NCBI GenBank assembly: GCA_963817395.1
Contig: CAWFOC010000004.1
Span: 372,001-436,000 of the forward strand
DNA: 64,000 bases
Direction: 5' to 3'
Source of the DNA: CAWGYQ01 sp963817395
GTDB taxonomy: Bacteria > Acidobacteriota > Vicinamibacteria > Vicinamibacterales > CAVPJW01
A program made the translations under genes and the position numbers. Every line of letters begins with the position of its first letter. Within the stretch, counting starts at the first letter, position 1. The notes beneath the pieces are model-generated. The model saw only the letters and a program-made list of their open reading frames with translations. It searched no databases and had not been told where the DNA came from. Positions 52,402-62,467 of the stretch are shown piece after piece.

Positions 52402-53544
52402 TCAGGTCAGTCGCGCGCCATACGTGCAGCCCCGAAGGCTTGGGGTTCCGACATCCCTGCCGAAGATCAACACTTTCTCCGTGCTGCCCAGCCCTCCCGG
52501 CAACATCAGTGTTTTCAGGGCCAGCCGGCGCTTCAAGGCACGCGGTCCAGACTCCGAAGAACGCTCTGTGAAACCGGGGAGGGCGAGACTCAAGAGGAAA
52601 TACGTCTGGTCCAGCCGCGCCAGGGGTTTCAGACCCTCGATCGTGGCAGCGTGCTCGACGCTGGTCAGATCGACATGCGTCGTCAGATCGAATTCGCCTG
52701 GCTGATTCAGCCACTCCTGCCATCCGGTGTCGCCAGCGACCATGTGGTGCCGCCGGAATGACGCGAGCGTGCCCTGTTGATGTGTTGCCGAGTACAGCTC
52801 CGACGAGGGATGCCCATAATCGACCAGCATCAGAAAACCTCGCCCCAGCCTTCGCGCGGCATCGCGCACCCACGCCACGGCCTTGAGATTGACCTCGACA
52901 CGAGATCCTGGAGCGAGTCTCGCCCCGAGCCGCTCGAGATGTTCTGCGAGCTCCGGCGTCGAGGGCGGCATCAGGTGTTCGACGAGCGAGCCGTCCTGAA
53001 GCGCCACACCGATCTCCCGCAGTTCCCCGTGAGCGTTCGCGGTGACGATGTGACACGGCAGCGCGTCGAGCAGCTCGTTGGCAAACAGGATGCCCTCGCA
53101 GTGGTCGGGCAAGGTTGCCGCTCGGGTCACCTTGTCTCGATGCGCCGCGAGCATGTCAATCTGCGCCGTGCGCGCCGCCGCGCTGGCTTCGACGAGAACG
53201 ACCTTGGCTGCCCGGTAGGCGTCGGGATGAGCGGCGGCGAGCGCGTCGAGCACATCGCGTGCGAGCTGGCCGTTGGCGGCACCGGCCTCGACGAGATCGA
53301 ATGTCGGGGGGCTGCCGATGAGGGCCCACATCTCCGCGAACTGCTCGGCGAGCAGCTCGCCGAACAGCGGGCCCACATCGACGCTGGTGAAGAAATGGCC
53401 CGCGCGTCCGGTTTGCCTGGACGCGCGAGCGTAGAAGCCGAAGCGCGGATGGTAGAGACTCAGCTCCATGAACGTAGCGAACGTCATGGGGCCGAATCGC
53501 TCGATGCGCTCGGTAATGAGCGCCCGGAGATCGGTCGCCGCCAT
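52402..53544 (-). CDS. MidA/NDUFAF7-like SAM-dependent methyltransferase
   Basis: 380 residues. It begins LRALITERIERFGPMTFATFMELSLYHPRFGFYA, the hallmark of the DUF185/MidA family. The SAM-binding site is FDLVEAGAANGQLARDVL; FANELLDALPCHIV is another conserved block. In mitochondria the homologue methylates an arginine of complex I; the bacterial target is not defined. It lies 20 bases after htrA. Confidence 0.9.
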   Translation of the reverse strand: MAATDLRALITERIERFGPMTFATFMELSLYHPRFGFYARASRQTGRAGHFFTSVDVGPLFGELLAEQFAEMWALIGSPPTFDLVEAGAANGQLARDVLDALAAAHPDAYRAAKVVLVEASAAARTAQIDMLAAHRDKVTRAATLPDHCEGILFANELLDALPCHIVTANAHGELREIGVALQDGSLVEHLMPPSTPELAEHLERLGARLAPGSRVEVNLKAVAWVRDAARRLGRGFLMLVDYGHPSSELYSATHQQGTLASFRRHHMVAGDTGWQEWLNQPGEFDLTTHVDLTSVEHAATIEGLKPLARLDQTYFLLSLALPGFTERSSESGPRALKRRLALKTLMLPGGLGSTEKVLIFGRDVGTPSLRGCTYGARLT

Positions 53545-53564
53545 CCCTCCGACGCCCGGGTCGA

Positions 53565-55095
53565 CTACTCCTTGCGGGCGGTCACGAAGATCTCCTGTCC
53601 GCGCCGCCAGATGAGGAAGAAGGTCGCCCGGCCCGATTCCACACGCTGAAGCTCACGGCTGACCTGTGCGGCGCCGTCCATCTGTTGGCGATTGACCTCG
53701 AGAATCACATCACCAGGCTGGAGGCCGGCCCTGGCGGCCGTACCGCTCGGATCGACATCCGTGATGACGGCCCCGGTGCTGCCGGCCGGCATGCGGAGAC
53801 GGCGCGCCATCTCCGGCGTCAGGTTGTTGAGCGTCATGCCGAAGCCTGACTCGGTGTCCTGGTCCGGATCGGTCACCGGCGGCGCGGCTGGTCTCCGCCT
53901 CGAGATCGAGCTCTTCGACCGTGACGGTGAGCGATCGTTCCTGCTTGTCGCGGACCACCTTGAGCGGCACCGACGCGCCCGGCTTGGTCTCGACGACCAT
54001 CCGGACCAGCGCGTCGCGATCGGTCACGGGTTTGCCGTTGAACTCCACGATGACGTCGCCGGGCTCGATGCCGGCGCGCGCCGCCGGGCTCCCCGACGCA
54101 ACGCTCGCCACCAGCGCGCCCCTCCGCTGGCCAAGCCCGAGATCGTCCACGAGGTCGCGCGACACCGGCTGCACCTGCACGCCGATGCGGCCGCGAGTGA
54201 CCTTGCCTCCGCGCAACTCCGGCAGCAGCCCTCGCACGGTGTTGATCGGAATCGCAAATCCGATGCCGATATTACCGGCGCGGTCGCCACTGTAGATCGC
54301 CGTATTGATGCCCACAACCTCACCTCGGAGATTGAGCAGCGGTCCGCCCGAGTTCCCGGGATTGATCGCGGCGTCGGTCTGCAGCACCTGTGTGGAGCGC
54401 TGCTCCGCGACGGGGAAGGGACGCTCGACGGCGCTGATGACGCCGACACTCACCGTGTGCGCCAGCCCGAACGGGTTGCCGATGGCCATGACCCAGTCGC
54501 CGGGTTGCATCAACGACGAGTCGCCCAGCCGTGCTTCCGGCAGCGTCTGCGCAGGCTTTTCCGTGAGCTCGATGAGCGCGCTGTCCGTGAGCGGATCGCG
54601 CCCGACGACCTTGGCGGCGTACTCCTGATCCGAGTCCTCGCCAAAGAGCGACACGACAATTTTCGTGGCCCCTTCCACCACGTGGTTGTTGGTGATGATG
54701 AGGCCGTCGTTGCTGATGATGAAGCCGGTGCCGGCGGCCACGGTGAGCTGATCGCGCGGGCGCTGCTGTGGCGCGCGGTTCTCGGGCAACCCGAAGAAAC
54801 GCCGGAAGAGCTCGTCCTGTCCGCCGCCGCCAAAGAATTCCGTCAGGTCCTGCGTCCGCTGACGCGACTCCGTGCGGATGTTCACCACCATCGGCGTCTG
54901 AGCCTTCGCGATGTTCCGGAAGGTCTCGGCGCTGAAGGGGCCGGAAATCGGTGTCGTGCTGGCCGGCGTGAGCGTGACGGTCTGCGCCGTTGAAGCCGGC
55001 GACAGATCCAGCCGCGACGCGATCACCATGCCCACGGCAACCGACGCCACGGCGATCAGAAGAGCATAGAAGATGGCTGACTTGCGCGTTGACAT
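53565..55095 (-). pseudogene. HtrA/DegQ-type periplasmic serine protease, frameshifted before PDZ2
   Basis: An N-terminal membrane anchor (IFYALLIAVASVAVGMVIAS) is followed by a trypsin-like domain with all three catalytic residues: NNHVVEG (His), DPLTDSALIEL (Asp) and DAAINPGNSGGPLLN (Ser). The first PDZ domain (RIGVQVQPVSRDLVDDLGLG...) is intact. At about 53876-53886 one base is lost or gained; the other frame continues VTDPDQDTESGFGMTLNNLTPEMARRL and a complete second PDZ ending at 53565. Without correction the protein would end in a long unrelated tail. Family role: periplasmic protease/chaperone against misfolded proteins. Confidence 0.88.
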
Positions 55096-55137
55096 CGAAG
55101 GCCTCCCAAAAACCGACTGCGCCGGCGACTGCTTCGC

Positions 55138-56319
55138 TCAGTGCAGCGTCGTGATTGACTGCTGCCGGGGACCCGTGACCCGCGCTTCGTGCTCCCCGAC
55201 GAACATGTTGATTTCCGAGCGAACGCCGAAGGTTTCGAAATACACGCCGGGCTCGATCGTAAAGCCTGTGCCTTTCAGCACGCGTCGGTCGTCGTGCGTC
55301 TCGTAGTCGTCCATGTTGGCGCCGTTGCCGTGCACCTCTTGGCCGAGGCTGTGCCCGGTACGGTGCAAGATCTGAGCCTGGTATCCGCCCGCTTCGAGAG
55401 CAGCTCGTGCGGCTCGATCGACCTGCCACCCCCGCAGATCCGTCGAGTCGCGCGTGGCCGCCACGACCAGGTCCACCGCAGCATCTCGCGCCGACGCCAC
55501 GGCCCTGAACGCTCGGGCGAAGACGTCGGGCACCTCGCGGCCGAGATACCCCATCCAGGTAATGTCGGCATACACCGAGCCCGGACTCTCGACCTTTCCC
55601 CACAGATCCAGGAGGATGAGGTTGCCAGCCTCAATCCGACGAGACCCGTGGGGGCCCGGCAGGTAGTGCGGGTTGCCGGCATTCTGCTGCGCGGCCACCA
55701 CGGGCGGCCCGTCGCTCACGAGGCCCTCCTCGCGAAACCACCCGGCCATCACCTGCTGAAGCTCGTATTCCGTCGTGGGCACTCCGTCACGCGTGCGCCG
55801 TGTGAGCTCGTCGAAGGCGCGGTCCTTGATGCGATAGAGCCGCGAGGCGGCGGCGTCGTGGCTTGCCACCGCCTGCTCGTCCCAGGACGCCTCGAAGCGC
55901 TGCACCAGATCGCCTGACGACACGACGTCGATGCCGCGGTGCTTGATCGTCTCCAGAGTGCCCGCATCGACGCGCGAGACGTACGGGATCGCGCATTCGG
56001 GCGAGTACTCCATCGCCACACGCTTCATGCCCCTGAGGAGCGTCGTCAGCCCGTGATCGAGCTGTTCGCGTGACGCGTACAGATCGTGGGTGCCGGGCAG
56101 TTCGGTGAAGCTTTGTCGCTCGATCGTGTGCACGAGCGCGCGGGGTTCTCCCTGGGCGGGAATCAGATAGTACCAACGCCGGGTCAACATCTTATGACCC
56201 CGCGCCAGACCGCTCAGCCGCAGGGCCACCTGGTTGATGCCGCGAAAGTCGTAGAGCAACCATCCGTCCAGGCCATCTGCCGCCAGAAATTGCTGGATTC
56301 CAGACACGTCGAGTGCCAT
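55138..56319 (-). CDS. M24-family metallopeptidase (Xaa-Pro aminopeptidase-like)
   Basis: 393 residues from ATG 56319; the frame upstream is a shadow. An N-terminal creatinase-like domain precedes the pita-bread catalytic domain with the metal ligands in order: LILLDLWG (Asp), VYADITWMG (Asp), ILHRTGHSLGQEVHG (His), FTIEPGVY (Glu) and VRSEINMF (Glu). Likely cuts X-Pro dipeptides. An AT-rich TATATATACT box ends seven bases before the ATG, and no Shine-Dalgarno is seen. Confidence 0.9.
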   Translation of the reverse strand: MALDVSGIQQFLAADGLDGWLLYDFRGINQVALRLSGLARGHKMLTRRWYYLIPAQGEPRALVHTIERQSFTELPGTHDLYASREQLDHGLTTLLRGMKRVAMEYSPECAIPYVSRVDAGTLETIKHRGIDVVSSGDLVQRFEASWDEQAVASHDAAASRLYRIKDRAFDELTRRTRDGVPTTEYELQQVMAGWFREEGLVSDGPPVVAAQQNAGNPHYLPGPHGSRRIEAGNLILLDLWGKVESPGSVYADITWMGYLGREVPDVFARAFRAVASARDAAVDLVVAATRDSTDLRGWQVDRAARAALEAGGYQAQILHRTGHSLGQEVHGNGANMDDYETHDDRRVLKGTGFTIEPGVYFETFGVRSEINMFVGEHEARVTGPRQQSITTLH

Positions 56320-56439
56320 CCAACTCAGTATATATAAGGAGAAGCCGACCTGCCGGCCGTCGTTCGCCGACCGACGTCCATTAGCTTGGACGCAGGGCGT
56401 GCCGCAATGGTCGGAGCATCGAGAGCGGCCGCGGATCGC

Positions 56440-56445
56440 TATAAT
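56440..56445 (+). promoter_or_regulatory. -10 element upstream of the VWA-domain gene
   Basis: A perfect TATAAT lies 49 bases before the ATG; no matching -35 is evident, so it is either a weak or activator-dependent promoter, or chance. Confidence 0.35.
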
Positions 56446-56493
56446 CAAAGAGCCTGCACCTGAACAAGATCTCGGTTCGAGGATTTCACATCC

Positions 56494-58587
56494 ATGCATC
56501 CCAAGAAGCCTGACGCTTTCCGGCGTTTCACGCTGTGCTGCGTTGCGGCGATCGCGCTCGCGTCGATCGCCTCCATCGCCCAGCAGCCCCCGCCGCCTGT
56601 CGACGCGCAAGCGCCGGCCACCTTCAAAGCGGAGGTCGACTACGTCGAAGTGGACGCGGTCGTCGTCGATCAGCAGGGCGCATTCGTTCGCGACCTCGGG
56701 AAGAACGATTTCCAGATCCTCGAAGATGGCCGGCCTCAGACGGTGGAGATGTTTTCAATCGTGGATATTCCCATCGAGCGCGCGGAGCGGCCGCTCTTTG
56801 CGGGACAACCGATCGAGCCCGACGTCCGCTCGAACGCCGGCGGATTCAGGGGCCGTCTGTATCTCCTGGTGCTCGACGACTTGCACACCGAGGTCACCCG
56901 CTCGCCGCGCGTGAAACTGGCCGCACGCCAATTCGTGGACCGGTACGTAGGCGCCAACGATCTCGTCGCCGTGGTACAGACCGGCGGCCGCACCGACGGC
57001 GCCCAGGAGTTCACCAATAACCGGCGGCTGCTCGAATCCGCCATCGACAAGTTCATGGGCCGCAGGCTGAGATCGGCCACGCTCGAGCGCCTCGACGCGC
57101 CAGCGCGCTCCGCCGATCCCCGCAACCCCAGGGCGCTGCCTCCCGATAGGCTCGATTCGGAGCGCGGATTCAACGCACGCTCCACGCTGGTCACGCTGAG
57201 GAAGCTCTCGGAGGCGCTTGCTGGCGTGCACGGGCGTCGCAAGGCCATCGTATTCGTCAGCGAGGGCATCGCGTACAACATCTACGATCCCATCGGCACG
57301 CGCTATGCGGCCGAGATCCAGACGGAGATGCGCGATGTGGTTGCCGCCGCCGGGCGGGCGAACGTGAACATCTATTCGGTCGATCCCCGCGGCCTCACGT
57401 CGTTGGGCGACGAGGCCATCCTCGTTGGAGGCCTGCCAGAGAACCCGAATCTCGGCCTCGGCCCGGGGTCGCTCATCGATGAACTGCGACTGTCACAGGA
57501 CACGTTGAAAGTGCTGGCGGACGAAACCGGGGGCTTCGCCGCCGTGGACAGCAACGACCTGACGAGTGCGTTCGAGCGTATCGTGCGTGAGAACAGCTCG
57601 TACTATCTGCTCGGGTACTACCCGGCCAACGACAGGCGTGACGGACGCTTCCGTCCCATCGACGTGAAGGTGAACCGCCCCGGGTTGGTCGTGCGCGCCC
57701 GGAAAGGTTACGTCGCCGCCCGCGCGAGATCCCAGCCCGAAAAGCCGGCGACCGGCGTGCCCGAGCTGCGAGAGGCGCTCAGCAGCCCGGTGCCGACCGG
57801 AGGGCTGACGCTGTCGGCCTTCATCGCGCCGTTTCGTGGACCGGCCCCGAATGCCTCGCTGGCTATCGCCATCGAGACGGTGGGCAGCGAGCTGACGTTC
57901 TCGAAAAAGGGTGACACTCTCGAGGACGTGGTCGATTTGTCGATCGTGGCCGTGGACTCGCAGGGCCGCTATCGCGGCTCCGACCACAGCACGATGACCC
58001 TCGGTCTCAAACCCGATACCCACCGTCGCGTGGTCGAGACCGGTGTCCGATCAATCGCGCGCATTGATGTACCGCCGGGCCGCTATCAGGTGCGCGCGGC
58101 AGCCCGCGAGCGAGGCGGCGGCCGGGTCGGCACCGTTTTCTACGATCTCGAGGTGCCCGACTTTTCCCGATCGGCGCTCACTATGAGCGGCCTCGTCGTG
58201 GTTTCCGCGCAGTCGGCGCTCATGCCGACCGTCCGGGCCGAGGTGCTCAAGGATCTGATGCCGACGGTTCCGGCCGCTCGTCGAGAGTTCCGATCCAGCG
58301 ACGAGCTGGCAGCCTTCGCCGAGGTGTACGACAACGAGCCGCAGAAGCCGCACGTGGTGGACATCACGGCCACGCTCATCACTGACGACGGCCGGGAGGT
58401 CTATCGCAATCAGACCGAACGGGCGAGCAGCGAGCTGGGTGGAAAGCCGGGAGGCTACGGCTACGCGATGCGGCTGCCGCTGAAGGAGTACCAGCCTGGA
58501 CTCTACGTGTTGCAGGTGAGCGCGCAGGCCAGGCTCGACGATCGCCCGACCGCGACTCGCCAGGTCCAGTTGAGAATCCTCCCATGA
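56494..58587 (+). CDS. VWFA-related protein of the acidobacterial type
   Basis: 697 residues, secreted (signal peptide with CCVAAIALASIASIAQ). It opens with FKAEVDYVEVDAVVVDQQGAFVRDLGKNDFQILEDGRPQTVEMF, the core of the VWFA-related Acidobacterial family. A von Willebrand A-like domain follows (about 125-390; YLLVLDDLHTEV, then KAIVFVSEGIAYN, then TLKVLADETGGFAAVDSNDL), with an altered MIDAS (DDLHT instead of DxSxS). The next block is YYLLGYYPANDRRDGRFRPIDVKV. The C-terminal third is beta-rich. These proteins are numerous in Acidobacteriota; function unknown, probably adhesion or protein-protein contact outside the cell. Confidence 0.88.
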   Translation: MHPKKPDAFRRFTLCCVAAIALASIASIAQQPPPPVDAQAPATFKAEVDYVEVDAVVVDQQGAFVRDLGKNDFQILEDGRPQTVEMFSIVDIPIERAERPLFAGQPIEPDVRSNAGGFRGRLYLLVLDDLHTEVTRSPRVKLAARQFVDRYVGANDLVAVVQTGGRTDGAQEFTNNRRLLESAIDKFMGRRLRSATLERLDAPARSADPRNPRALPPDRLDSERGFNARSTLVTLRKLSEALAGVHGRRKAIVFVSEGIAYNIYDPIGTRYAAEIQTEMRDVVAAAGRANVNIYSVDPRGLTSLGDEAILVGGLPENPNLGLGPGSLIDELRLSQDTLKVLADETGGFAAVDSNDLTSAFERIVRENSSYYLLGYYPANDRRDGRFRPIDVKVNRPGLVVRARKGYVAARARSQPEKPATGVPELREALSSPVPTGGLTLSAFIAPFRGPAPNASLAIAIETVGSELTFSKKGDTLEDVVDLSIVAVDSQGRYRGSDHSTMTLGLKPDTHRRVVETGVRSIARIDVPPGRYQVRAAARERGGGRVGTVFYDLEVPDFSRSALTMSGLVVVSAQSALMPTVRAEVLKDLMPTVPAARREFRSSDELAAFAEVYDNEPQKPHVVDITATLITDDGREVYRNQTERASSELGGKPGGYGYAMRLPLKEYQPGLYVLQVSAQARLDDRPTATRQVQLRILP

Positions 58588-58693
58588 TTGTGCGCGCGCG
58601 GCCCGAGACCGGCACGCTCACATCACCTTGTCACAACGTGTTGGTGCCACGGCACACGGGGGAGGCTTGCTTCGTGAGCCGAGAGGACGCTTC

Positions 58694-59089
58694 ATGAGCG
58701 CTCCGCACTCCGTGCCGCGCGCTGACTCCGACTTCACCACCACCGGCCTCGAACCCCATGTGGCGGCCATGCTCGCCTATCTGGGCTGGTGGCTCACTGG
58801 AATCCTGTTCCTGCTGCTGGAACGTCACAACCGTTTCGTCCGTTTTCACGCAGCCCAGGCTTTGGTGGCGTTCGGTGCGCTCAGTGCGCTCATTACCGCG
58901 CTGATGACCGGCGGCTTCGTCCTGGTCATCGTGTCCGATCGCGGGTTTCAGGCGCTGACGCTCCTGTCGCAAATCGTGTTACTGACCGCGGTCCTGGCGT
59001 GGCTCGTCTGTCTCTGGAAGGCCTATCAGGGAAAGCGGTGGGCGTTGCCCGGGGTGGGGGCGATCGCCGAGCGGCTGGCGCGAGATTGA
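58694..59089 (+). CDS. DUF4870 (Tic20-like) membrane protein
   Basis: 131 residues from ATG 58694. It has LEPHVAAMLAYLGWWLTGILFLLLERHNRFVRFHAAQALVAFG, two or three more membrane helices, and a conserved ending WKAYQGKRWALPGVGAIAERLA. This is the DUF4870 layout (FHAxQ motif). Function unknown. Confidence 0.85.
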   Translation: MSAPHSVPRADSDFTTTGLEPHVAAMLAYLGWWLTGILFLLLERHNRFVRFHAAQALVAFGALSALITALMTGGFVLVIVSDRGFQALTLLSQIVLLTAVLAWLVCLWKAYQGKRWALPGVGAIAERLARD

Positions 59090-59128
59090 GGGGCGGTCAG
59101 CACCGAATGCCGACCGCCCGGACGACTG

Positions 59129-59584
59129 CTATTCGAGCTTCGGCAAGAGCTTGGTCTTGATCTCGCCGTTGGCGTGCGTAAAGGTGTAGTTGTTCCGGTC
59201 CATCTTCGCGTTGTAGGGCGACTGCAGCGTCAGCGTCGCCACCTCGCCGGGAAGCAGTGGCTTGCGCAGCCGGTCTTCGCTGCCCGTCACCGGGTTGCCT
59301 GTCTTGTCCCACCAGAACTCGGCGATCTTCAGCCCCACGATGGAACCCTGGGCCAGGTTTTTCACCTTGATGGTGGTGATCACCATGGTCTTGTCGCGCT
59401 TGGTCACCGGCTTCAGGTAGCCGAGCTCCACTGTGCCGCGCGCTGGCGCCACGAACTTCGTCGGAGCCGCCGGTGTAGCCGGTGGAGCCGGCGGCGCGGG
59501 GGCCTGACGGGCAGCCAGTGTGACGGTGGCGGCGATGGCCACGCCCACGACGAAGGCCGACATCTGCTGAATCCAACGGTTCAT
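59129..59584 (-). CDS. secreted protein of unknown function
   Basis: 151 residues from ATG 59584, which has an excellent Shine-Dalgarno (GGAGGAAGAG). The signal peptide (QMSAFVVGVAIAATVTLA) is followed by a Pro/Ala linker. A single beta-sandwich-like domain follows (GTVELGYLKPVTKRDKTMVITTIKVKNLAQGSIVGLKI, then FWWDKTGNPVTGSEDRLRKPL), reminiscent of FxLYD-type domains. Monocistronic. Function unknown. Confidence 0.65.
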   Translation of the reverse strand: MNRWIQQMSAFVVGVAIAATVTLAARQAPAPPAPPATPAAPTKFVAPARGTVELGYLKPVTKRDKTMVITTIKVKNLAQGSIVGLKIAEFWWDKTGNPVTGSEDRLRKPLLPGEVATLTLQSPYNAKMDRNNYTFTHANGEIKTKLLPKLE

Positions 59585-59674
59585 GCTCTTCCTCCGAAGA
59601 GAGTGGTCTGGAGGGACCGATTCAGTATACGGCTGAGCGCCCGACCGACTCAAGCATCCGGGCGGGTGGACCGT

Positions 59675-60133
59675 CTACATCTCGCCGTTCCAGTTCTCGG
59701 GCTCGTGATTGATCGAGCGGAAGATTTCCAGGTGCCACTTACCGCCACCCCACGGCTCGATGACCTCGGTGGCGACGACGTCGACGAGGATCTCGGCAAA
59801 GGTGCGACCCTCGGGATCGCCTTCCAGGTGATAGGCCCCATCATCCCAGGGGAAGTTCGGATACAGCATGATCGACAGGAACAGATCGTACCCGTCGTCG
59901 ACGACGATGAGCTGTCCGCAAGGACGCTTGATGGTGGAGTGATAAACCAGGTACTTCTCGGCGCTCTGCGCGCGAATGTACCGCTTCAGCGCGAATTCTC
60001 GCGCGACGATTTCTTCGACGGCGATCTTCTTGTCCCAGCAGTCGCGGCAGTACCGCTCCTCGCCGCGCGGCTCCGAGATCTCTTTGGCGCCGCAGAGCGC
60101 GCAACGGGACTTCACGATGGTCTTGCGAGGCAT
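59675..60133 (-). CDS. zinc-ribbon protein of unknown function
   Basis: 152 residues. The N-terminal four-cysteine ribbon (CALCGAK, then YCRDCWDK) is followed by a basic helix (IVAREFALKRYI) and a mixed alpha/beta domain rich in aromatics and acids (YDLFLSIMLYPNFPWDDGAYHLEGD, then EPWGGGKWHLEIFRSINHEPENW). No signal peptide, so cytoplasmic. Not recognised. It could bind nucleic acid or protein. It is flanked by a gene of unknown function and by glgP. Confidence 0.6.
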   Translation of the reverse strand: MPRKTIVKSRCALCGAKEISEPRGEERYCRDCWDKKIAVEEIVAREFALKRYIRAQSAEKYLVYHSTIKRPCGQLIVVDDGYDLFLSIMLYPNFPWDDGAYHLEGDPEGRTFAEILVDVVATEVIEPWGGGKWHLEIFRSINHEPENWNGEM

Positions 60134-60227
60134 TCTCCATCGATCTTAGTCGCTCCGCGCGTCGCCTTCAAGCGACCGGTCCGCGCCTCGGCCACGGGGC
60201 CAGGCGCCGAGGCTCGCTCACCCGCGG

Positions 60228-62369
60228 TCAGGTCGTCACGCTCTGACGCGCGGCCGGCACATACATGCGCTCGACGTACTCCTTGACCATACGACGGGCC
60301 GAGAACTGCGGCGTGGTGGATCGGATGGCTTCCTTCACGAGTTTGAGCCACGCGCGCGGCAGCTGCTTGTCGTCGCGATCGTAGAACGCCGGCACCACCT
60401 GCTCCTCGAGCAGACTGTAGAGGGACGCGGCGTCGGCGGCATCCTGCGCTTCGGCGTCGCCCGCTCTGGCGCCATCGATCAGCCACCCATTGGCCCCGTT
60501 GTAACCCTCGGCCCACCAGCCGTCGCTGATGCTCAGGTGCAGCGTGCCATTGATGGCCGCCTTCATGCCACTGGTGCCACTGGCCTCGAACGGCTTGCGC
60601 GGCGTGTTCAACCAAACGTCGCAACCCTGCACGAGAAAGTGCGCGACGTGGAGATCGTAGTCGTCGACGAACGCGATGCGTCCCGCGAAGGCGTGATCGA
60701 GCGCTCGCTTGAAGACCCGCTGCAAGTGAAGCTTGCCGATATCGTCGGCCGGGTGCGACTTGCCGGCGAAGACGAGCTGGACCGGACGACCCGGCTGATT
60801 GAGGATTCGCGCGAGTCGCTCGGCATCCTGAAAAAGCAGCTCCGGACGCTTGTAGCCCGCGAACCGGCGTGCGAAGCCGATGGTGAGAGCCGCCGGATCG
60901 AGTAGCGTGCCGGCCGCCACGACGTGGCCGGCGCTCACATGCTCGTCGCTCCAGAGCTGGCGCGCGCGCTCGCGGATGAATTGAAAGAGATACGTGCGAA
61001 GCGCCTGACGAACCACCCAGACTTCCTCGTCGGGAATGTCGCCGATGGCGTTCCAGAACTCGACCTCGTCGTGCCGATCGCGCCAGGTGAACCCGAGATG
61101 GCGCTCGAAGAGTTGCGCCATGTCGGCGGACACCCAGGTGGGGACGTGCACGCCGTTGGTCACGTACGACAACACCGCGCCTTCCGTGCTGCGCTCGGAC
61201 AGCACGTTGACCCACATGTCGCGCGTCACCTGGCCGTGCAGGCGGCTGACCGCGTTGACCGAATCGGCGGTCCGGATTCCCAGCGCCGTCATGTTGAACA
61301 GCGGCCCGCCACCGCTGTCGTGGCTGCCGAGTGCCAGAAACCGGTCCCGGTACGAGCCGAGTCCGCCCCAGCACCCAGCCAGATGTGTTTCGACGAGCTG
61401 GAACGGAAAGGCGTCGTGACCCGCGGGCACCGGCGTGTGGGTCGTGAAGATCGTGGTGCTGCCGGACGTGCTCGAGCGCGTCGTCGAAACTGGCGCCGCG
61501 CTCGAGCCCCTCGCGGATCCGCTCCAGGACGACGAACGCCGCATGGCCCTCGTTCAGGTGCCAGACCGACGGCTGGCAGCCGACGGTGGCCAGCGCCCGG
61601 ACGCCGCCAATGCCAAGGATGATCTCCTGCTGGATACGCGTCTCGCGGTCTCCGCCGTACAGGCGCGCCGAAAGCTCACGATCCCACGGCGCGTTCTCTT
61701 CGAGATCCGTGTCGAGCAGGTACAAGCTGACGCGCCCCAGACGCACGCGCCAGATCGCGACGAGCACCGTGCGGTCGCCGAGCGGAACGGCTGTGATCGC
61801 GGGCTGCCCGTCGGGCGTCAGCGCAGGCTCCACGGGGGCCTGAACGCGGTTGAGCCGTTCGTACACCTCGACCTGCCAGCCCTCTGCCGACACGCTCTGA
61901 TGGAAATAGCCCTGCGGGTACATGAAGCCCACTCCGACGAGCGGCACTCCCAGATCGCTCGATTCCTTGCAGTGATCGCCGGCCAGCACGCCAAGCCCGC
62001 CCGCATAGATCGGCAGCGATTGATGCAGCGCGAACTCCGCAGAGAAATAGGCGATCGTGCGTCCGTTCAGCTCGGGGAAACGGGTGGTCGCCCATGTGTT
62101 CTTGGCGTCGTGCGCCGAGTCGAGGCCGGCCACGGCGGCGTCGTAGAGCGCCAGCCACTTGTGGTCGTCGGCCGCCTGTTCGAGCCGTTCGGGTGCGATG
62201 GTCCGCAGCATCTGCACCGGGTTGTGAGCCGTGTTCCGCCAGAGCGGATAGTCGAGAGTCCGAAAGACGCTGCGCGCCAGACTTCTGCCAGCTCCACCAC
62301 AGATCGCACGCCAGATCGTCGAGGCGATTGAATGCGTTCGGGAAGGGAAAGGTCGGACGTGCGATCCAT
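60228..62369 (-). pseudogene. glgP: glycogen (alpha-glucan) phosphorylase, three frameshifts
   Basis: Start taken as ATG 62369 (GAGGAG upstream). Within about 25 bases the frame must change to read PNAFNRLDDLACDLWWSW; near 62287 it changes again to ARSVFRTLDYPLWRNTAHNPV; and near 61461 one extra base must be skipped to continue VRSTTIFTTHTPVPAGHDAFPF. The rest is intact, including the PLP-lysine region ASGTSGMKAAINGTLHLSISDGWW. Product: the maltodextrin/DUF3417-type alpha-glucan phosphorylase that releases glucose-1-phosphate. Three indels in one gene is the densest damage in the window. Confidence 0.85.
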
Positions 62370-62467
62370 GTCGTGTGTCACTCCTCGTGACGGGTTCCTT
62401 CCGCCTGCGCGGGCGCTGACCTTCGCGCGTGCGGGCGGTCGTCTGGATGTCATGAAAGAGGGAAGCA

